Assembly (NCBI RefSeq): GCF_017352135.1
Contig: NZ_CP071457.1
Span: forward strand, 1-64,000
Direction of reading: 5' to 3'
Origin: Rhizobium lentis
GTDB lineage: Bacteria > Pseudomonadota > Alphaproteobacteria > Rhizobiales > Rhizobiaceae
Length of the DNA: 64,000 nucleotides
Shown one piece after another: positions 1 to 8,357 of the stretch (position 1 is its first letter; each line of letters begins with the position of its first letter). The translations under genes and the position numbers were made by a program. A model generated the notes under the pieces. It made no database searches. It was not told the DNA's origin and worked only from the letters and a program-made list of their open reading frames with translations.

Positions 1-217
1 TGGCCGCAAAGATCTCGGCGCCCGAATTGAACCTGCGGAAGTCGATCTCATATCCCGTCGTCTTGGCAAATTCGCCATTGGCGATCGCGACCGAAGATGG
101 CAGCGCGTCGGTTTGATAGCCGACGACGACCTTTTTGTCCGCCGCCTCGGCGATGAAAGCCGTTGCAAGTGTTCCGACGCCGACGGCAATCGCGGCAATC
201 AAATTTCTGAAATTCAT
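1..217 (-). CDS. TauA-like ABC transporter substrate-binding protein, N-terminal part
   Basis: Only the first 72 codons lie in the window; the gene runs off the left edge. The start ATG is preceded by AAGGGG. The product opens with a Sec signal peptide (MNFRNLIAAIAVGVGTLA, ending near AEA-ADKK). It continues with KVVVGYQTDALPSSVAIANG and then FRRFNSGAEIFAA, the opening pattern of taurine/aliphatic-sulfonate type periplasmic binding proteins, where a GYQ(T) strand is followed by an F(D/N)SG segment. It probably delivers a sulfonate or similar small anion to an ABC importer encoded beyond the window. Substrate cannot be judged from this fragment. Confidence 0.75.
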   Translation of the reverse strand, partial: MNFRNLIAAIAVGVGTLATAFIAEAADKKVVVGYQTDALPSSVAIANGEFAKTTGYEIDFRRFNSGAEIFAA

Positions 218-309
218 CTTGAGCCCCTTTGTACAGGGCCACATCCGGCCCTTGATCTCACCCTCAAAAGCGTAATGGTTCAGAACGGGCTAGCGGGAGA
301 AATAACAAA

Positions 310-328
310 CTATATTTATAGACTATAG
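310..328. promoter_or_regulatory. AT-rich inverted repeat in divergent promoter region
   Basis: The 200-base gap between the leftward binding-protein gene and the rightward FAD protein contains CTATA-TT-TATAG (310-321) followed by a further CTATAG (323-328), set in the only AT-rich stretch nearby. It could hold the promoter or operator of the leftward gene. No cognate regulator is visible and no -35/-10 pair is convincing. Confidence 0.25.
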
Positions 329-417
329 AGACATTTGTTTTCGTGATTCTGCCGCTGCGCGTCCCGGGGATCGGGTGGCGGCGGGAGCCAAGGTGACGGA
401 CCTTCAGGGAGAATGCG

Positions 418-1788
418 TTGATATACGATGTTATCGTGGTCGGTTCCGGTTTTTCGGCGATAGCCGTAACCTGCAATCTCATCGAGCAGCTTCCCGCTTC
501 GGCCAAGGTTGCCGTCGTTGGCGATGATCCCGGTTTCGGTCGCGGGACGGCGTACCGGACAGAACTCTATCTCCATCGACTGAACGTACCGGCGGGCCGC
601 ATGAGCCTGTTGCCGCATAAGCCGGATGACTTTGTCGAGTGGCTGAAAAATCGCGGGCGGCGGCTGCAGGCCGGCGATTTCGCCTCGCGCAGCGATTACG
701 GTCTGTATGTCAGGGATACGCTCGCGCAGCTTCTTCGAAAGCGGGATGGCCGCTGCCGGGTCGATTTCATCAGGGCCAAGGCGGCGGGATGCGTGGAACG
801 CTACAACAGCACGCTGGCCTTCCATCTCGGCAATGGCGACGAGATTGCCGGAAAGACCGTGGTGCTCTGCCTTGGTGTCGGCAACGCCAACCTGCCGGTC
901 GATCCGGCCGGCGTGCCGCTATCGATGCGATCGCGGATCGTCGAGAACCCGTGGCGGCTCTCCTGGCTGAGACGCGTCGCATCCTCTGATACGGTCTGCA
1001 TCCTCGGCTCGGGCCTGACGATGATCGATCAGGTTCTTGCTCTGCGCGCTCACGGCCATAGGGGCAGGATCGAGGTGCTTTCGCGCCGCGGGCTCGCGCC
1101 GCTGGGGCATGCGAGGAAACCGCCCGCGCCGCTGCCGATCGAGGTTGAGGCGCTTCCCGCTACGATCAGCGGCATATTGAAGAGCCTGCGGGAAATGGCC
1201 AAGTCGGTTGACGACTGGCGAAGCCTGATGGATGGCCTGAGGCCTGTCACGCAGGCTCTCTGGCAACGGCTTTCCAATCAGGAGCGGGCCCGCTTCCTCA
1301 GGCACGCGCTTCCTTGGTGGAACATCCATCGTCACCGCGTCGCGCCTGACGTGTTCGACAGCTTCGACAAACTTGTCTCTGAAGGAACCGTGCGCTTCCA
1401 TGCAGGCTTCCTGCAATCGCTCGGGGCCGAGGAGGGCAGGCTCGTTGCCGGATACAGGGTCAGGGCGACACCTGAGATCGCCGAGATCAGGCCGGATTGG
1501 CTGGTCAACTGTACGGGAATGGAGCGCGCAGGGATCAGCCATTCACCACTTTTGAAGGAAATGCGCCGATTTCAGCTGATCGCCGCCGATCCTCTCGGTC
1601 TCGGAATCCAGGTGGATGCCGCTTCCGAGGTGATAGCCCCCTCCCGGATCTCGCCTGCCCGGGTGTTTGCCGTCGGCGCCTTGACGGCGGGGCAGTTCTG
1701 GGAAATTACCGCCGTCCCCGACATTCGGGTGCAGGCCAAGGCCGTAGTCGAAGCAATCGTTGCGCAGCGGCCGGCGCCCGAGGCCTAG
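418..1788 (+). CDS. FAD/NAD(P)-binding protein (PF13454-type)
   Basis: A 456-residue flavoprotein. It opens with a dinucleotide-binding signature (VIVVGSGFSAIAV, residues 4-16) and carries the family's GFGRGTAY segment around residue 41, followed by LNVPAGRMSLLP. A second nucleotide-binding GSG lies mid-protein (VCILGSGLTMIDQ), and NCTGMERAG with VGALTAGQFWEITA near the C terminus closes the flavin site. Such proteins are putative NAD(P)H-dependent oxidoreductases acting on small molecules; the substrate is unknown. The start is a TTG with AGGGAG six bases upstream, and no in-frame ATG lies nearby. It stands alone, 148 bases before the GntR gene, and its link to the following catabolic run is only positional. 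Confidence 0.75.
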   Translation: MIYDVIVVGSGFSAIAVTCNLIEQLPASAKVAVVGDDPGFGRGTAYRTELYLHRLNVPAGRMSLLPHKPDDFVEWLKNRGRRLQAGDFASRSDYGLYVRDTLAQLLRKRDGRCRVDFIRAKAAGCVERYNSTLAFHLGNGDEIAGKTVVLCLGVGNANLPVDPAGVPLSMRSRIVENPWRLSWLRRVASSDTVCILGSGLTMIDQVLALRAHGHRGRIEVLSRRGLAPLGHARKPPAPLPIEVEALPATISGILKSLREMAKSVDDWRSLMDGLRPVTQALWQRLSNQERARFLRHALPWWNIHRHRVAPDVFDSFDKLVSEGTVRFHAGFLQSLGAEEGRLVAGYRVRATPEIAEIRPDWLVNCTGMERAGISHSPLLKEMRRFQLIAADPLGLGIQVDAASEVIAPSRISPARVFAVGALTAGQFWEITAVPDIRVQAKAVVEAIVAQRPAPEA

Positions 1789-1853
1789 ACTTGTCGATCC
1801 CCAGGGCCGGTTCGGTGCTTGTTGAATTGCCGGCCGCCGCCAGCTACAGTGTC

Positions 1854-1868
1854 TGGTACGCCATAATA
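1854..1868 (+). promoter_or_regulatory. GntR/FadR-type operator, copy 1
   Basis: TGGTACGCCATAATA lies 69 bases before the GntR start codon. It matches the copies at 2746-2760 and 3041-3055 at 14 of 15 and 13 of 15 positions. The TGGTNNRCCA core fits the GT...AC half-sites known for FadR-type regulators. The position suggests autoregulation; this is inferred, not shown. Confidence 0.65.
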
Positions 1869-1936
1869 CGATTCTTGAATTCGACTGCCGCGGCGAGCCT
1901 TGAGCATGCGAAGTCGGTCCAACACTGAGGTGCAGA

Positions 1937-2632
1937 ATGAGCGGTGCTTTGAAGGACGCAGCAATCAGGGTCGAGCGTCCTGCAAAGACATTGCGGGAAC
2001 TGGCGCTCGACAAAGTCCGCGAAGCCATCGTTAACGGGTATTTCCGTCCGGGAGATCGTCTCGTCGAGCGCGACCTCTGCGCTCAGCTCGGTGTCAGCCG
2101 GACCGTTGTGCGCGAGGTTCTGAGGCATCTGGAATCGGAAGGGCTGGTCGCCAATTTGCCGAACAAGGGGCCGATCGTTGCACAGCTCGACATCGAGGAA
2201 GCCAAGCAGATCTATGAGATCCGCGGTGCGCTCGAGGGCATGGCGGCGCGGCTATGCGCGGAACGCAGCAGCCCCGAAATCGTCGCCGCACTGGAAGAAT
2301 CGCTGGCGGGCATCCGCAACAGCTACCGCGACAATGATATGGCGGCTGTGCTGGCGAACACGTCTTCCTTCTATCAGACGCTGTTCACAATGGTCGACAG
2401 GCACGTCGCCTGGGGTGTCGTCAACCTCCTAACCGTGCGCATAAACCACTTGCGGTCGATGACGATCAAGACGGAAGGGCGCGGCATCGAGGGACCGGCG
2501 CAGATGTCGAAGATCGTCGACGCCATCCGCCGCGGCGACGGCGAGGGCGCCTATCGGGCGGCGATGGATCATGTCGCCGCCGCCAGCGCGATTGCTGAAG
2601 CAGTGTTGTCGGCGAAGAAGCCTGCCGAATAA
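1937..2632 (+). CDS. GntR family transcriptional regulator (FadR subfamily, FCD domain)
   Basis: A 231-residue regulator. A winged helix-turn-helix occupies about residues 18-82 (LALDKVREAIVNGYFRPGDR, then CAQLGVSRTVVREVLRHLES). An all-helical FCD effector domain follows from about residue 90 (IYEIRGALEGMAARL to the C terminus). FadR-type regulators are usually released from DNA by a carboxylic acid from the pathway they control. GAGG precedes the ATG. The three near-identical palindromic sites around it (1854, 2746, 3041) make it the probable regulator of itself and of the run starting at 3080. Confidence 0.9.
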   Translation: MSGALKDAAIRVERPAKTLRELALDKVREAIVNGYFRPGDRLVERDLCAQLGVSRTVVREVLRHLESEGLVANLPNKGPIVAQLDIEEAKQIYEIRGALEGMAARLCAERSSPEIVAALEESLAGIRNSYRDNDMAAVLANTSSFYQTLFTMVDRHVAWGVVNLLTVRINHLRSMTIKTEGRGIEGPAQMSKIVDAIRRGDGEGAYRAAMDHVAAASAIAEAVLSAKKPAE

Positions 2633-2745
2633 GGCCAAGTAGTCGCGCCGCTTCCATTGGTGCCATCAATCACCCATCATCATGCCAATCACGATTCCGG
2701 TAAGTCGCACTGCCCCGGCTTGACATACGAGTTTGTGCGATGTGA

Positions 2746-2760
2746 TGGTATGCCATAATA
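2746..2760 (+). promoter_or_regulatory. GntR/FadR-type operator, copy 2
   Basis: TGGTATGCCATAATA lies in the 447-base gap between the GntR gene and the catabolic run. A perfect TTGACA hexamer sits 20 bases upstream (2720-2725), so the site may overlap the core of a promoter, though no good -10 box is spaced correctly. Apart from this copy and copy 3, nothing gene-like is seen in 2633-3079. Confidence 0.65.
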
Positions 2761-3040
2761 AATAATATCCAAGGGGACATTTATCAGAGCCTGGATCGTC
2801 CTGCCTCGGGTTCGTTGCGCCCGCGGGCGGGGCATTTGCAGGCTTTGTCAGCTGACAACAGTTGACGGAAATGAAGAGACTATTCCGGTTGGCTGAAGGT
2901 GTTCCGTGGGCAGCTTGGAAATGGGGACGTGGGTTACTCGGCGATCAATGTGGTGCCGGCGGAATCAATAACGTGTTGTTTTATCATGGAATTTATAAGA
3001 TCGCCCTCGATCGCGTGACGAACTTGACTCTGCGATAATA

Positions 3041-3055
3041 TGGTATACCATAATA
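3041..3055 (+). promoter_or_regulatory. GntR/FadR-type operator, copy 3, overlapping a likely promoter
   Basis: TGGTATACCATAATA contains a perfect ten-base palindrome (TGGTATACCA, 3041-3050). TTGACT at 3024-3029 would serve as a -35 box, with CATAAT (3049-3054) as a loosely spaced -10, so binding here should block transcription. The site ends 25 bases before the first start codon of the run, giving a very short leader. Confidence 0.7.
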
Positions 3056-3079
3056 CTAACAATCGATCGAGGTATTCAG

Positions 3080-3682
3080 ATGGGCATTCAAATTCGCAAG
3101 ACCGGACTGCAGATCGAAACGACATTGATCGAGGGCGGCAAGGCCGCGGCCGTACCGTTGAAGCTCTTTTCCGCCTATGCTGTCGTAAACAACCCCTGGG
3201 CAGGGCGCGGTTTCGTCGAAGACCTCAAGCCGGAAATCCATGCGGGCGCTCCCGTTCTCGGTGAGTTGCTCACCAAGATGATCATTGACGCCGTCGGATC
3301 CGGCGATGCCGTCGAAGCTTACGGAAAGTCCGCCGTCGTTGGTCTGGACGGCGAGATCGAGCACGCATCCGCGCTCATCCACACACTGCGCTTCGGCAAC
3401 TTCTATCGCCAGGCCGTCGGCGCCAAGTCGTATCTCGCCTTCTGCAATACGCGCGGCCCTGCCAATGCGCCGATCATGATCCCTCTGATGGACAAGAACG
3501 ATGAAGGCCGCCGCTCGCACTACCTGACCATTCAGACCTCGATCCCCGACGCGCCTGCTGCCGATGAGATCGTCGTGGCTCTCGGCGCTTCGGTCGGCGG
3601 GCGTCCTCATCATCGTATCGGCGATCGCTACCAGGATCTCAAGGACCTGGGGCAGGACGTTGCCAATCCTGCGGGCGTTTGA
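3080..3682 (+). CDS. PF06684 'amino acid synthesis' family protein (DUF1185)
   Basis: A 200-residue protein of the DUF1185 / PF06684 family, recognised from the opening IQIRKTGLQIETTLIEGGKA, the central NPWAGRGFVEDL and the GKSAVVGLDGEIEHASALIH segment. The family name is historical; no reaction is established to my knowledge. GAGG precedes the ATG. It is the first gene of the run and lies directly behind operator copy 3. Its steady partnership with a hydrolase, flavin reductase and flavin monooxygenase suggests a catabolic ring- or amide-cleaving step, which is inference only. Confidence 0.8.
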   Translation: MGIQIRKTGLQIETTLIEGGKAAAVPLKLFSAYAVVNNPWAGRGFVEDLKPEIHAGAPVLGELLTKMIIDAVGSGDAVEAYGKSAVVGLDGEIEHASALIHTLRFGNFYRQAVGAKSYLAFCNTRGPANAPIMIPLMDKNDEGRRSHYLTIQTSIPDAPAADEIVVALGASVGGRPHHRIGDRYQDLKDLGQDVANPAGV

Positions 3683-3697
3683 GGGAGCGGCGCTCAG

Positions 3698-4543
3698 ATG
3701 CTGACAGCCGGATCGACCACACGCACCGCTGCAGCAACGAAGGCCGCCGGTGCCTTGTCGCGAAAGAAGACGGCAGGCGGAACGGCCTATCACGAGGCTG
3801 GTAGCGGTGAGCCGCTGGTTCTCATTCACGGTGTCGGCATGCGGCTCGAAGCCTGGACTCCGCAGATTGCATTTCTGTCGGCGGGTCACCGCGTCATCGC
3901 CGTCGACATGCCCGGACACGGCGAGAGCGCAAAGCTGCCGGCGGGCAGCCGGCTCGAGGAATTCGTCGCCTGGTTCGGCCGCTTTCTCGACGAGATGGAA
4001 ATCGAAACCGCAAATGTCGCGGGGCACTCGATGGGCGCGTTGGTCTCGGGAGGGGCGGCGGCGACCTTTGGCAAGCGTATCAGCCGTGTCGCTTACCTGA
4101 ACGGTGTCTATCGCCGTGACCCGGAAGCCAAGGCCGCCGTCCTCGCGCGGGCTGCGGCCATTCCGGTCACGGGTGTCGACAAGGAAGGTCCCTTGGCCCG
4201 CTGGTTCGGCGATGACGCGGACAGCACCGTTGCGCGTGAATTGACACGAGAATGGCTGAACCTCGTTGATCCCCAAGGCTATGCCGTCGCCTACGCCGCC
4301 TTTGCGGGAGGGGACGAGACCTATGCAGACGGCTGGAAGGACGTGGCTGGTCCGGCGCTGTTTCTGACGGGATCCGACGATCCGAACTCGACGCCCCTGA
4401 TGGCAACGCAGATGGCGGCGCTTGCGCGCCGAGGCTACGCCCGTATCGTCGAAGGCCATCGTCACATGGTGAACCTGACCGCGCCTGAAATCGTCAATTC
4501 GCTGCTCGCCGAGTGGCTGTCGTTCGGGGAGGATGAACGATGA
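3698..4543 (+). CDS. Alpha/beta hydrolase
   Basis: A 281-residue alpha/beta-hydrolase fold enzyme, probably cytoplasmic. The oxyanion motif LIHGVGM (42-48) and the nucleophile elbow GHSMG (Ser111) are present. The acid Asp is likely within TGSDDPNST, and the His within EGHRHMVN. The first 25 or so residues are low-complexity and may not be translated if a later start is used. It lies 15 bases behind the PF06684 gene, and its stop overlaps the flavin reductase start by four bases. In function it may parallel RutD, which speeds breakdown of an unstable carbamate-like intermediate, but the sequence does not prove it. Confidence 0.85.
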   Translation: MLTAGSTTRTAAATKAAGALSRKKTAGGTAYHEAGSGEPLVLIHGVGMRLEAWTPQIAFLSAGHRVIAVDMPGHGESAKLPAGSRLEEFVAWFGRFLDEMEIETANVAGHSMGALVSGGAAATFGKRISRVAYLNGVYRRDPEAKAAVLARAAAIPVTGVDKEGPLARWFGDDADSTVARELTREWLNLVDPQGYAVAYAAFAGGDETYADGWKDVAGPALFLTGSDDPNSTPLMATQMAALARRGYARIVEGHRHMVNLTAPEIVNSLLAEWLSFGEDER

Positions 4544-5475
4544 CAATCCAGACTGTCGACCCAAGGGCCTTGCGTGATGCATTCGGCGCTTTTCCCACAG
4601 GCGTGACCGTCGTCACCGCCTGCGATGGCGACGGAAATCCGATCGGCTTCACGGCTAACTCCTTCACCTCGGTTTCCCTCAATCCGCCATTGCTGCTTGT
4701 CTGCCTCGCCAAGACGTCGCGCAATTTCGCCATCATGACCGGCGCGCAGCATTTTGCGATCAACGTGCTGTCGGAAACGCAGAAGGGCGTCTCGAACACC
4801 TTCGCGCGGCCGGTCGAAGACAGGTTTGCGGCGGTCGAGTGGAGCAAGGGATCAGCTGGCTGCCCGATCTTTTCGGACGTGGCGGCCTGGTTCGAATGCG
4901 CGATGGAAGAGGTCATCGAGGCCGGCGACCACGTCATTCTGTTGGGACGCATCGAAGCTTTCGACAATAGCGGCCGCAATGGTCTCGGCTATGCTCGTGG
5001 CGGCTATTTCACGCCGACGCTCGCAAGCAAAGCGGTTTCCGCTGCAGCCGAAGGCAATATCGAACTTGCGGCCGTCGTCGAACGCCGCGGAGAGGTTCTG
5101 CTCCTCGGCGTGGACGTGCTCGCTCTGCCGAGCATTGACGCTCATGACGGCAACCCGACCGAGGAGCTGGGAAAATACCTGGAGTCGCTGACCGGGCTGA
5201 AGATCAGCATCGGCTTTCTCTACTCGGTTTACGAGGGCAAGAGCGACGGCAAGCAGCACATCGTCTACCTCGCTGTCGCAGGCGATGGGGAGCCCGCCAG
5301 CGGCCGGTTCCAGAAACCCGACGCTTTGTCGGGCGCTCAATTCAAGACCAGCTCGACCGCCGATATCGTCAACCGTTTCGAGATGGAAAGTTCTATCGGC
5401 AATTTCGGCGTCTATTTCGGTGACGAGACCGGCGGCACCGTCCACCCCATTCCGGCCAAGGGTGCAAAAGCATGA
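4540..5475 (+). CDS. Flavin reductase with an extra C-terminal domain
   Basis: Residues 1-160 form a split-barrel flavin reductase domain (FGAFPTGVTVVTACDGDGNP, then GFTANSFTSVSLNPPLLLVC). Such proteins reduce FMN with NAD(P)H and hand it to a monooxygenase, here presumably the luciferase-like protein encoded next. The usual family length is about 160-190 residues, but this product has 311. The C-terminal part from about residue 165 (IELAAVVERRGEVLLLGVDVL, then GKYLESLTGLKISIG) is not part of the standard fold. Its strand pattern recalls a Nudix fold without a recognisable Nudix box. Four-base overlaps on both sides show tight coupling. Confidence 0.85.
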   Translation: MTIQTVDPRALRDAFGAFPTGVTVVTACDGDGNPIGFTANSFTSVSLNPPLLLVCLAKTSRNFAIMTGAQHFAINVLSETQKGVSNTFARPVEDRFAAVEWSKGSAGCPIFSDVAAWFECAMEEVIEAGDHVILLGRIEAFDNSGRNGLGYARGGYFTPTLASKAVSAAAEGNIELAAVVERRGEVLLLGVDVLALPSIDAHDGNPTEELGKYLESLTGLKISIGFLYSVYEGKSDGKQHIVYLAVAGDGEPASGRFQKPDALSGAQFKTSSTADIVNRFEMESSIGNFGVYFGDETGGTVHPIPAKGAKA

Positions 5476-6512
5476 AGTTCTCCCTCTTCGTCCATATGGA
5501 ACGGCTGGACGCCAGCCAGAGCCACAAGAGCCTCTACGAGGAGTTCGTCGCGCTCTGCGAGATCGCCGACAAGGGCGGCATGCATGCGATCTGGACGGGC
5601 GAGCACCATGGGATGGATTTCACCATCGCACCCAATCCGTTCGTCACCATCGCCGATCTTGCCCGGCGCACCTCGCGGGCAAGGCTCGGGACGGGAACGG
5701 TGATCGCTCCTTTCTGGCATCCGATCAAGCTTGCCGGCGAAGCTGCGATGACCGACATCATCTGCGACGGAAGGCTCGACATCGGGATCGCGCGCGGCGC
5801 CTATTCCTTCGAATATGAACGCCTGCTTCCAGGTCTCGATGCCTGGGGCGCCGGCCAGCGCATGCGCGAGCTCATCCCCGCGGTCAAGGGCATATGGAAG
5901 GGCGATTACGCCCATGACGGCGAGTTCTTCAAGTTCCCCGCGACGACCTCGGCCCCGAAGCCACTGCAGCAGCCGAACCCGCCGATCTGGGTTGCCGCGC
6001 GTGATCCGAACTCGCACGAATTTGCCGTCGCCAATGGCTGCAACGTCCAGGTCACGCCGCTCTGGCAGGGTGATGACGAGGTCCAGTCGCTGATGGACCG
6101 TTTCAACGATGCCTGCGCGAAGAATCCTGACATCGAGCGGCCGAAGATCATGCTGCTGCGCCATACCTATGTCGGCACCTCGGAAGAGGACGTCGCCCAG
6201 GCCGCCCATGAACTCAGTGTTTATTACAACTATTTCTTCGCCTGGTTCAAGAATGAGAAGCCGGTCAAACAAGGCCTGATCGAGCGGATTCCGGACGAGC
6301 AGATCAGAGCGAATGCGATGCTTTCGGACCAGGTCATGCGCACCAACAATGTCGTTGGAGACGCCGAGATCGTCATCGCCAGGCTCAAGGCCTATGAAGC
6401 GCTCGGCTACGACGAATATTCCTTCTGGATCGACACCGGCATGAGTTTCGAGCGCAAGAAAGCGTCGCTCGAACGCTTCATCGCCGAGGTCATGCCGGCT
6501 TTTCAGGAGTAA
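5472..6512 (+). CDS. Luciferase-like (LLM class) flavin-dependent monooxygenase
   Basis: A 346-residue bacterial-luciferase-type TIM barrel. The opening MKFSLFVHMERL, the WTGEHHGMDF segment near residue 40, RLGTGTVIAPFWHP and the DGRLDIGIARGAY loop are all family marks. It uses reduced FMN and oxygen to insert or cleave at carbon next to nitrogen, sulfur or carbonyl groups, and depends on a separate reductase, here the overlapping upstream gene. The gap to the aldehyde dehydrogenase gene is four bases. Specificity within this large family cannot be read by eye. Confidence 0.9.
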   Translation: MKFSLFVHMERLDASQSHKSLYEEFVALCEIADKGGMHAIWTGEHHGMDFTIAPNPFVTIADLARRTSRARLGTGTVIAPFWHPIKLAGEAAMTDIICDGRLDIGIARGAYSFEYERLLPGLDAWGAGQRMRELIPAVKGIWKGDYAHDGEFFKFPATTSAPKPLQQPNPPIWVAARDPNSHEFAVANGCNVQVTPLWQGDDEVQSLMDRFNDACAKNPDIERPKIMLLRHTYVGTSEEDVAQAAHELSVYYNYFFAWFKNEKPVKQGLIERIPDEQIRANAMLSDQVMRTNNVVGDAEIVIARLKAYEALGYDEYSFWIDTGMSFERKKASLERFIAEVMPAFQE

Positions 6513-6516
6513 GACC

Positions 6517-7980
6517 ATGCGGCGTTTCCAGCATTACATCGACGGCGAGTTCTCGGACGGCGAGGCCCGTTATCTGAGCATTGATCCGGCCACCGGCGCG
6601 GTCTGGGCTGATATGCCGGAAGCGCGCGAGGGCGATGTCGACCGGGCTGTGAACGCTGCCGACAGGGCGCTTTACGAAGGTCCCTGGTCGAAAATGACGG
6701 CCACGCAGCGCGGCAAGCTGCTCTACAAGCTTGCTGACCTCGTTGCCGCCAACGCGCCGGTCCTTGCCGAACTGGAGACGCGCGATACCGGCAAGATCAT
6801 CCGCGAAACATCGGCGCAGATCGCCTATGTCGCCGAATACTACCGTTACTATGCCGGCATATCGGACAAGATCGAAGGTTCCTACCTGCCGATCGACAAG
6901 CCTGACATGGATGTCTGGCTTCGCCGCGAGCCGATCGGCGTCGTCGCCATGGTCGTGCCGTGGAACAGCCAGCTTTTCCTGTCCGCCGTCAAGATCGGGC
7001 CGGCGCTCGCCGCCGGCTGCACCATGGTGGTCAAGGCCTCGGAAGACGGGCCGGCGCCGCTTCTCGAATTTGCCCGTCTCGTGCATGAGGCAGGCTTTCC
7101 CGCCGGCGTCGTCAACATCATCACCGGTTTCGGCACCTCCTGCGGCGCAGCGCTCGGCAGCCACCCGAAGGTGGCCCATATCGCCTTCACGGGCGGACCC
7201 GACACCGCGCGGCACGTTGTTCGCAATTCGGCCGAAAATCTTGCCTCCACCTCGCTCGAACTCGGCGGCAAGTCGCCCTTCATCGTCTTTGCCGATGCGG
7301 ATCTTGAAAGTGCCGCCAACGCCCAGGTCGCCGGCATCTTTGCTGCGACGGGACAGAGTTGCGTTGCCGGATCGCGCCTGATCGTCGAGCGCAGCGTCAA
7401 GGACAAGTTCGTCGCCCTCTTGCGGGAGAAGGCGGAGGCGATCCGGATCGGCGCGCCGCTCGATATGGCGACCGAAGTCGGCCCGCTCGCCACCAGGCGC
7501 CAGCAGGACAATATCGGCGCCCTTGTCGAGCGGTCGATCGCAAGCGGCGCCCGTCTTGTCACCGGCGGGCGCAAGATCGATGGCGAAGGCTTCTACTTCC
7601 CGCCGACGATTCTCGATTGCGACGATGTCGCGTCGCCCTCGCTGGTCGAGGAATTCTTCGGGCCGGTGCTTTCGGTCGTGTCCTTCGAGGCGGAAGCCGA
7701 GGCGCTGCGGCTTGCCAACGACACCCGCTACGGCCTGGCCTCGGGCATCTTCACCCAAAATCTCACCCGGGCGCACCGGCTGATGAAGGGCATCCGCGCG
7801 GGGATCGTCTGGGTCAACACCTACCGCGCCGTATCGCCGATCGCGCCGTTCGGTGGCTTCGGCCTGTCCGGTCACGGCAGGGAAGGCGGCATGGCGGCGG
7901 CGCTCGACTATACCCGCACCAAGACGATCTGGCTCCGGACTTCCGACGATCCGATCCCCGATCCCTTCGTGATGAGGTAG
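6517..7980 (+). CDS. NAD(P)-dependent aldehyde dehydrogenase
   Basis: A 487-residue aldehyde dehydrogenase of normal length. The cofactor-site motif VVPWNSQLF is present, the general-base Glu lies in SLELGGKSPF, and the catalytic Cys in TGQSCVAGSRL. The C-terminal PFGGFGLSGHGREGG closes the active site. It oxidises an aldehyde to the acid, most likely one released by the preceding monooxygenase/hydrolase pair. It is part of the same co-directional run, five bases before the NIPSNAP gene. Confidence 0.92.
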   Translation: MRRFQHYIDGEFSDGEARYLSIDPATGAVWADMPEAREGDVDRAVNAADRALYEGPWSKMTATQRGKLLYKLADLVAANAPVLAELETRDTGKIIRETSAQIAYVAEYYRYYAGISDKIEGSYLPIDKPDMDVWLRREPIGVVAMVVPWNSQLFLSAVKIGPALAAGCTMVVKASEDGPAPLLEFARLVHEAGFPAGVVNIITGFGTSCGAALGSHPKVAHIAFTGGPDTARHVVRNSAENLASTSLELGGKSPFIVFADADLESAANAQVAGIFAATGQSCVAGSRLIVERSVKDKFVALLREKAEAIRIGAPLDMATEVGPLATRRQQDNIGALVERSIASGARLVTGGRKIDGEGFYFPPTILDCDDVASPSLVEEFFGPVLSVVSFEAEAEALRLANDTRYGLASGIFTQNLTRAHRLMKGIRAGIVWVNTYRAVSPIAPFGGFGLSGHGREGGMAAALDYTRTKTIWLRTSDDPIPDPFVMR

Positions 7981-7985
7981 CGCCG

Positions 7986-8309
7986 ATGTTCTACGAAATC
8001 CGCACCTATCGGCTGAAGAACGGCGCGGTCCCGCAATATCTCAAGGTCGTCGAGGAAGAGGGCATCGAGATCCAGAAGAGCCATCTTGGCACGCTCGTCG
8101 GCTACTTCTTTTCGGAAATCGGGACGATCAACGAGATCGTCCACATATGGGTCTTTGCGAGCCTGGACGACCGGGAGGCGAGACGCCAGCGGCTGCTGGC
8201 CGATCCCCGGTGGCAGGCCTTCCTGCCCAAGATCCGCGACCTGATCGAGGTCGCAGAAAACAAGATTATGAAGCCAGCAAGCTTTTCTCCCCGGAGCGAG
8301 GCGCACTGA
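7986..8309 (+). CDS. NIPSNAP family protein
   Basis: A 107-residue NIPSNAP-type ferredoxin-like domain, recognised from MFYEIRTYRLKNGAVPQYL at the start, the central LVGYFFSEIGTINEIVHIW, and a charged DDREARRQRL segment. These small proteins occur in many degradative operons; their biochemical role is not settled. The ATG lies five bases after the aldehyde dehydrogenase stop, so translation is probably coupled. A longer in-frame reading upstream overlaps the dehydrogenase gene and is rejected. It ends the enzyme part of the run; the transporter genes follow after 48 bases. Confidence 0.85.
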   Translation: MFYEIRTYRLKNGAVPQYLKVVEEEGIEIQKSHLGTLVGYFFSEIGTINEIVHIWVFASLDDREARRQRLLADPRWQAFLPKIRDLIEVAENKIMKPASFSPRSEAH

Positions 8310-8357
8310 CGGCATAAGGCATACCCGCAGGACAAACCAGAACAAGGATAAGGGAAC

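Noticed and set aside
2934..3125. Possible 63-residue protein on the minus strand between the GntR gene and the catabolic run
   Set aside because: It overlaps the operator, promoter and first codons of the plus-strand run, and shows no recognisable motif.
3056..4582. Open frame of 508 codons on the minus strand opposite the PF06684 and hydrolase genes
   Set aside because: No family motifs, and it spans two plus-strand genes and their ribosome-binding sites.
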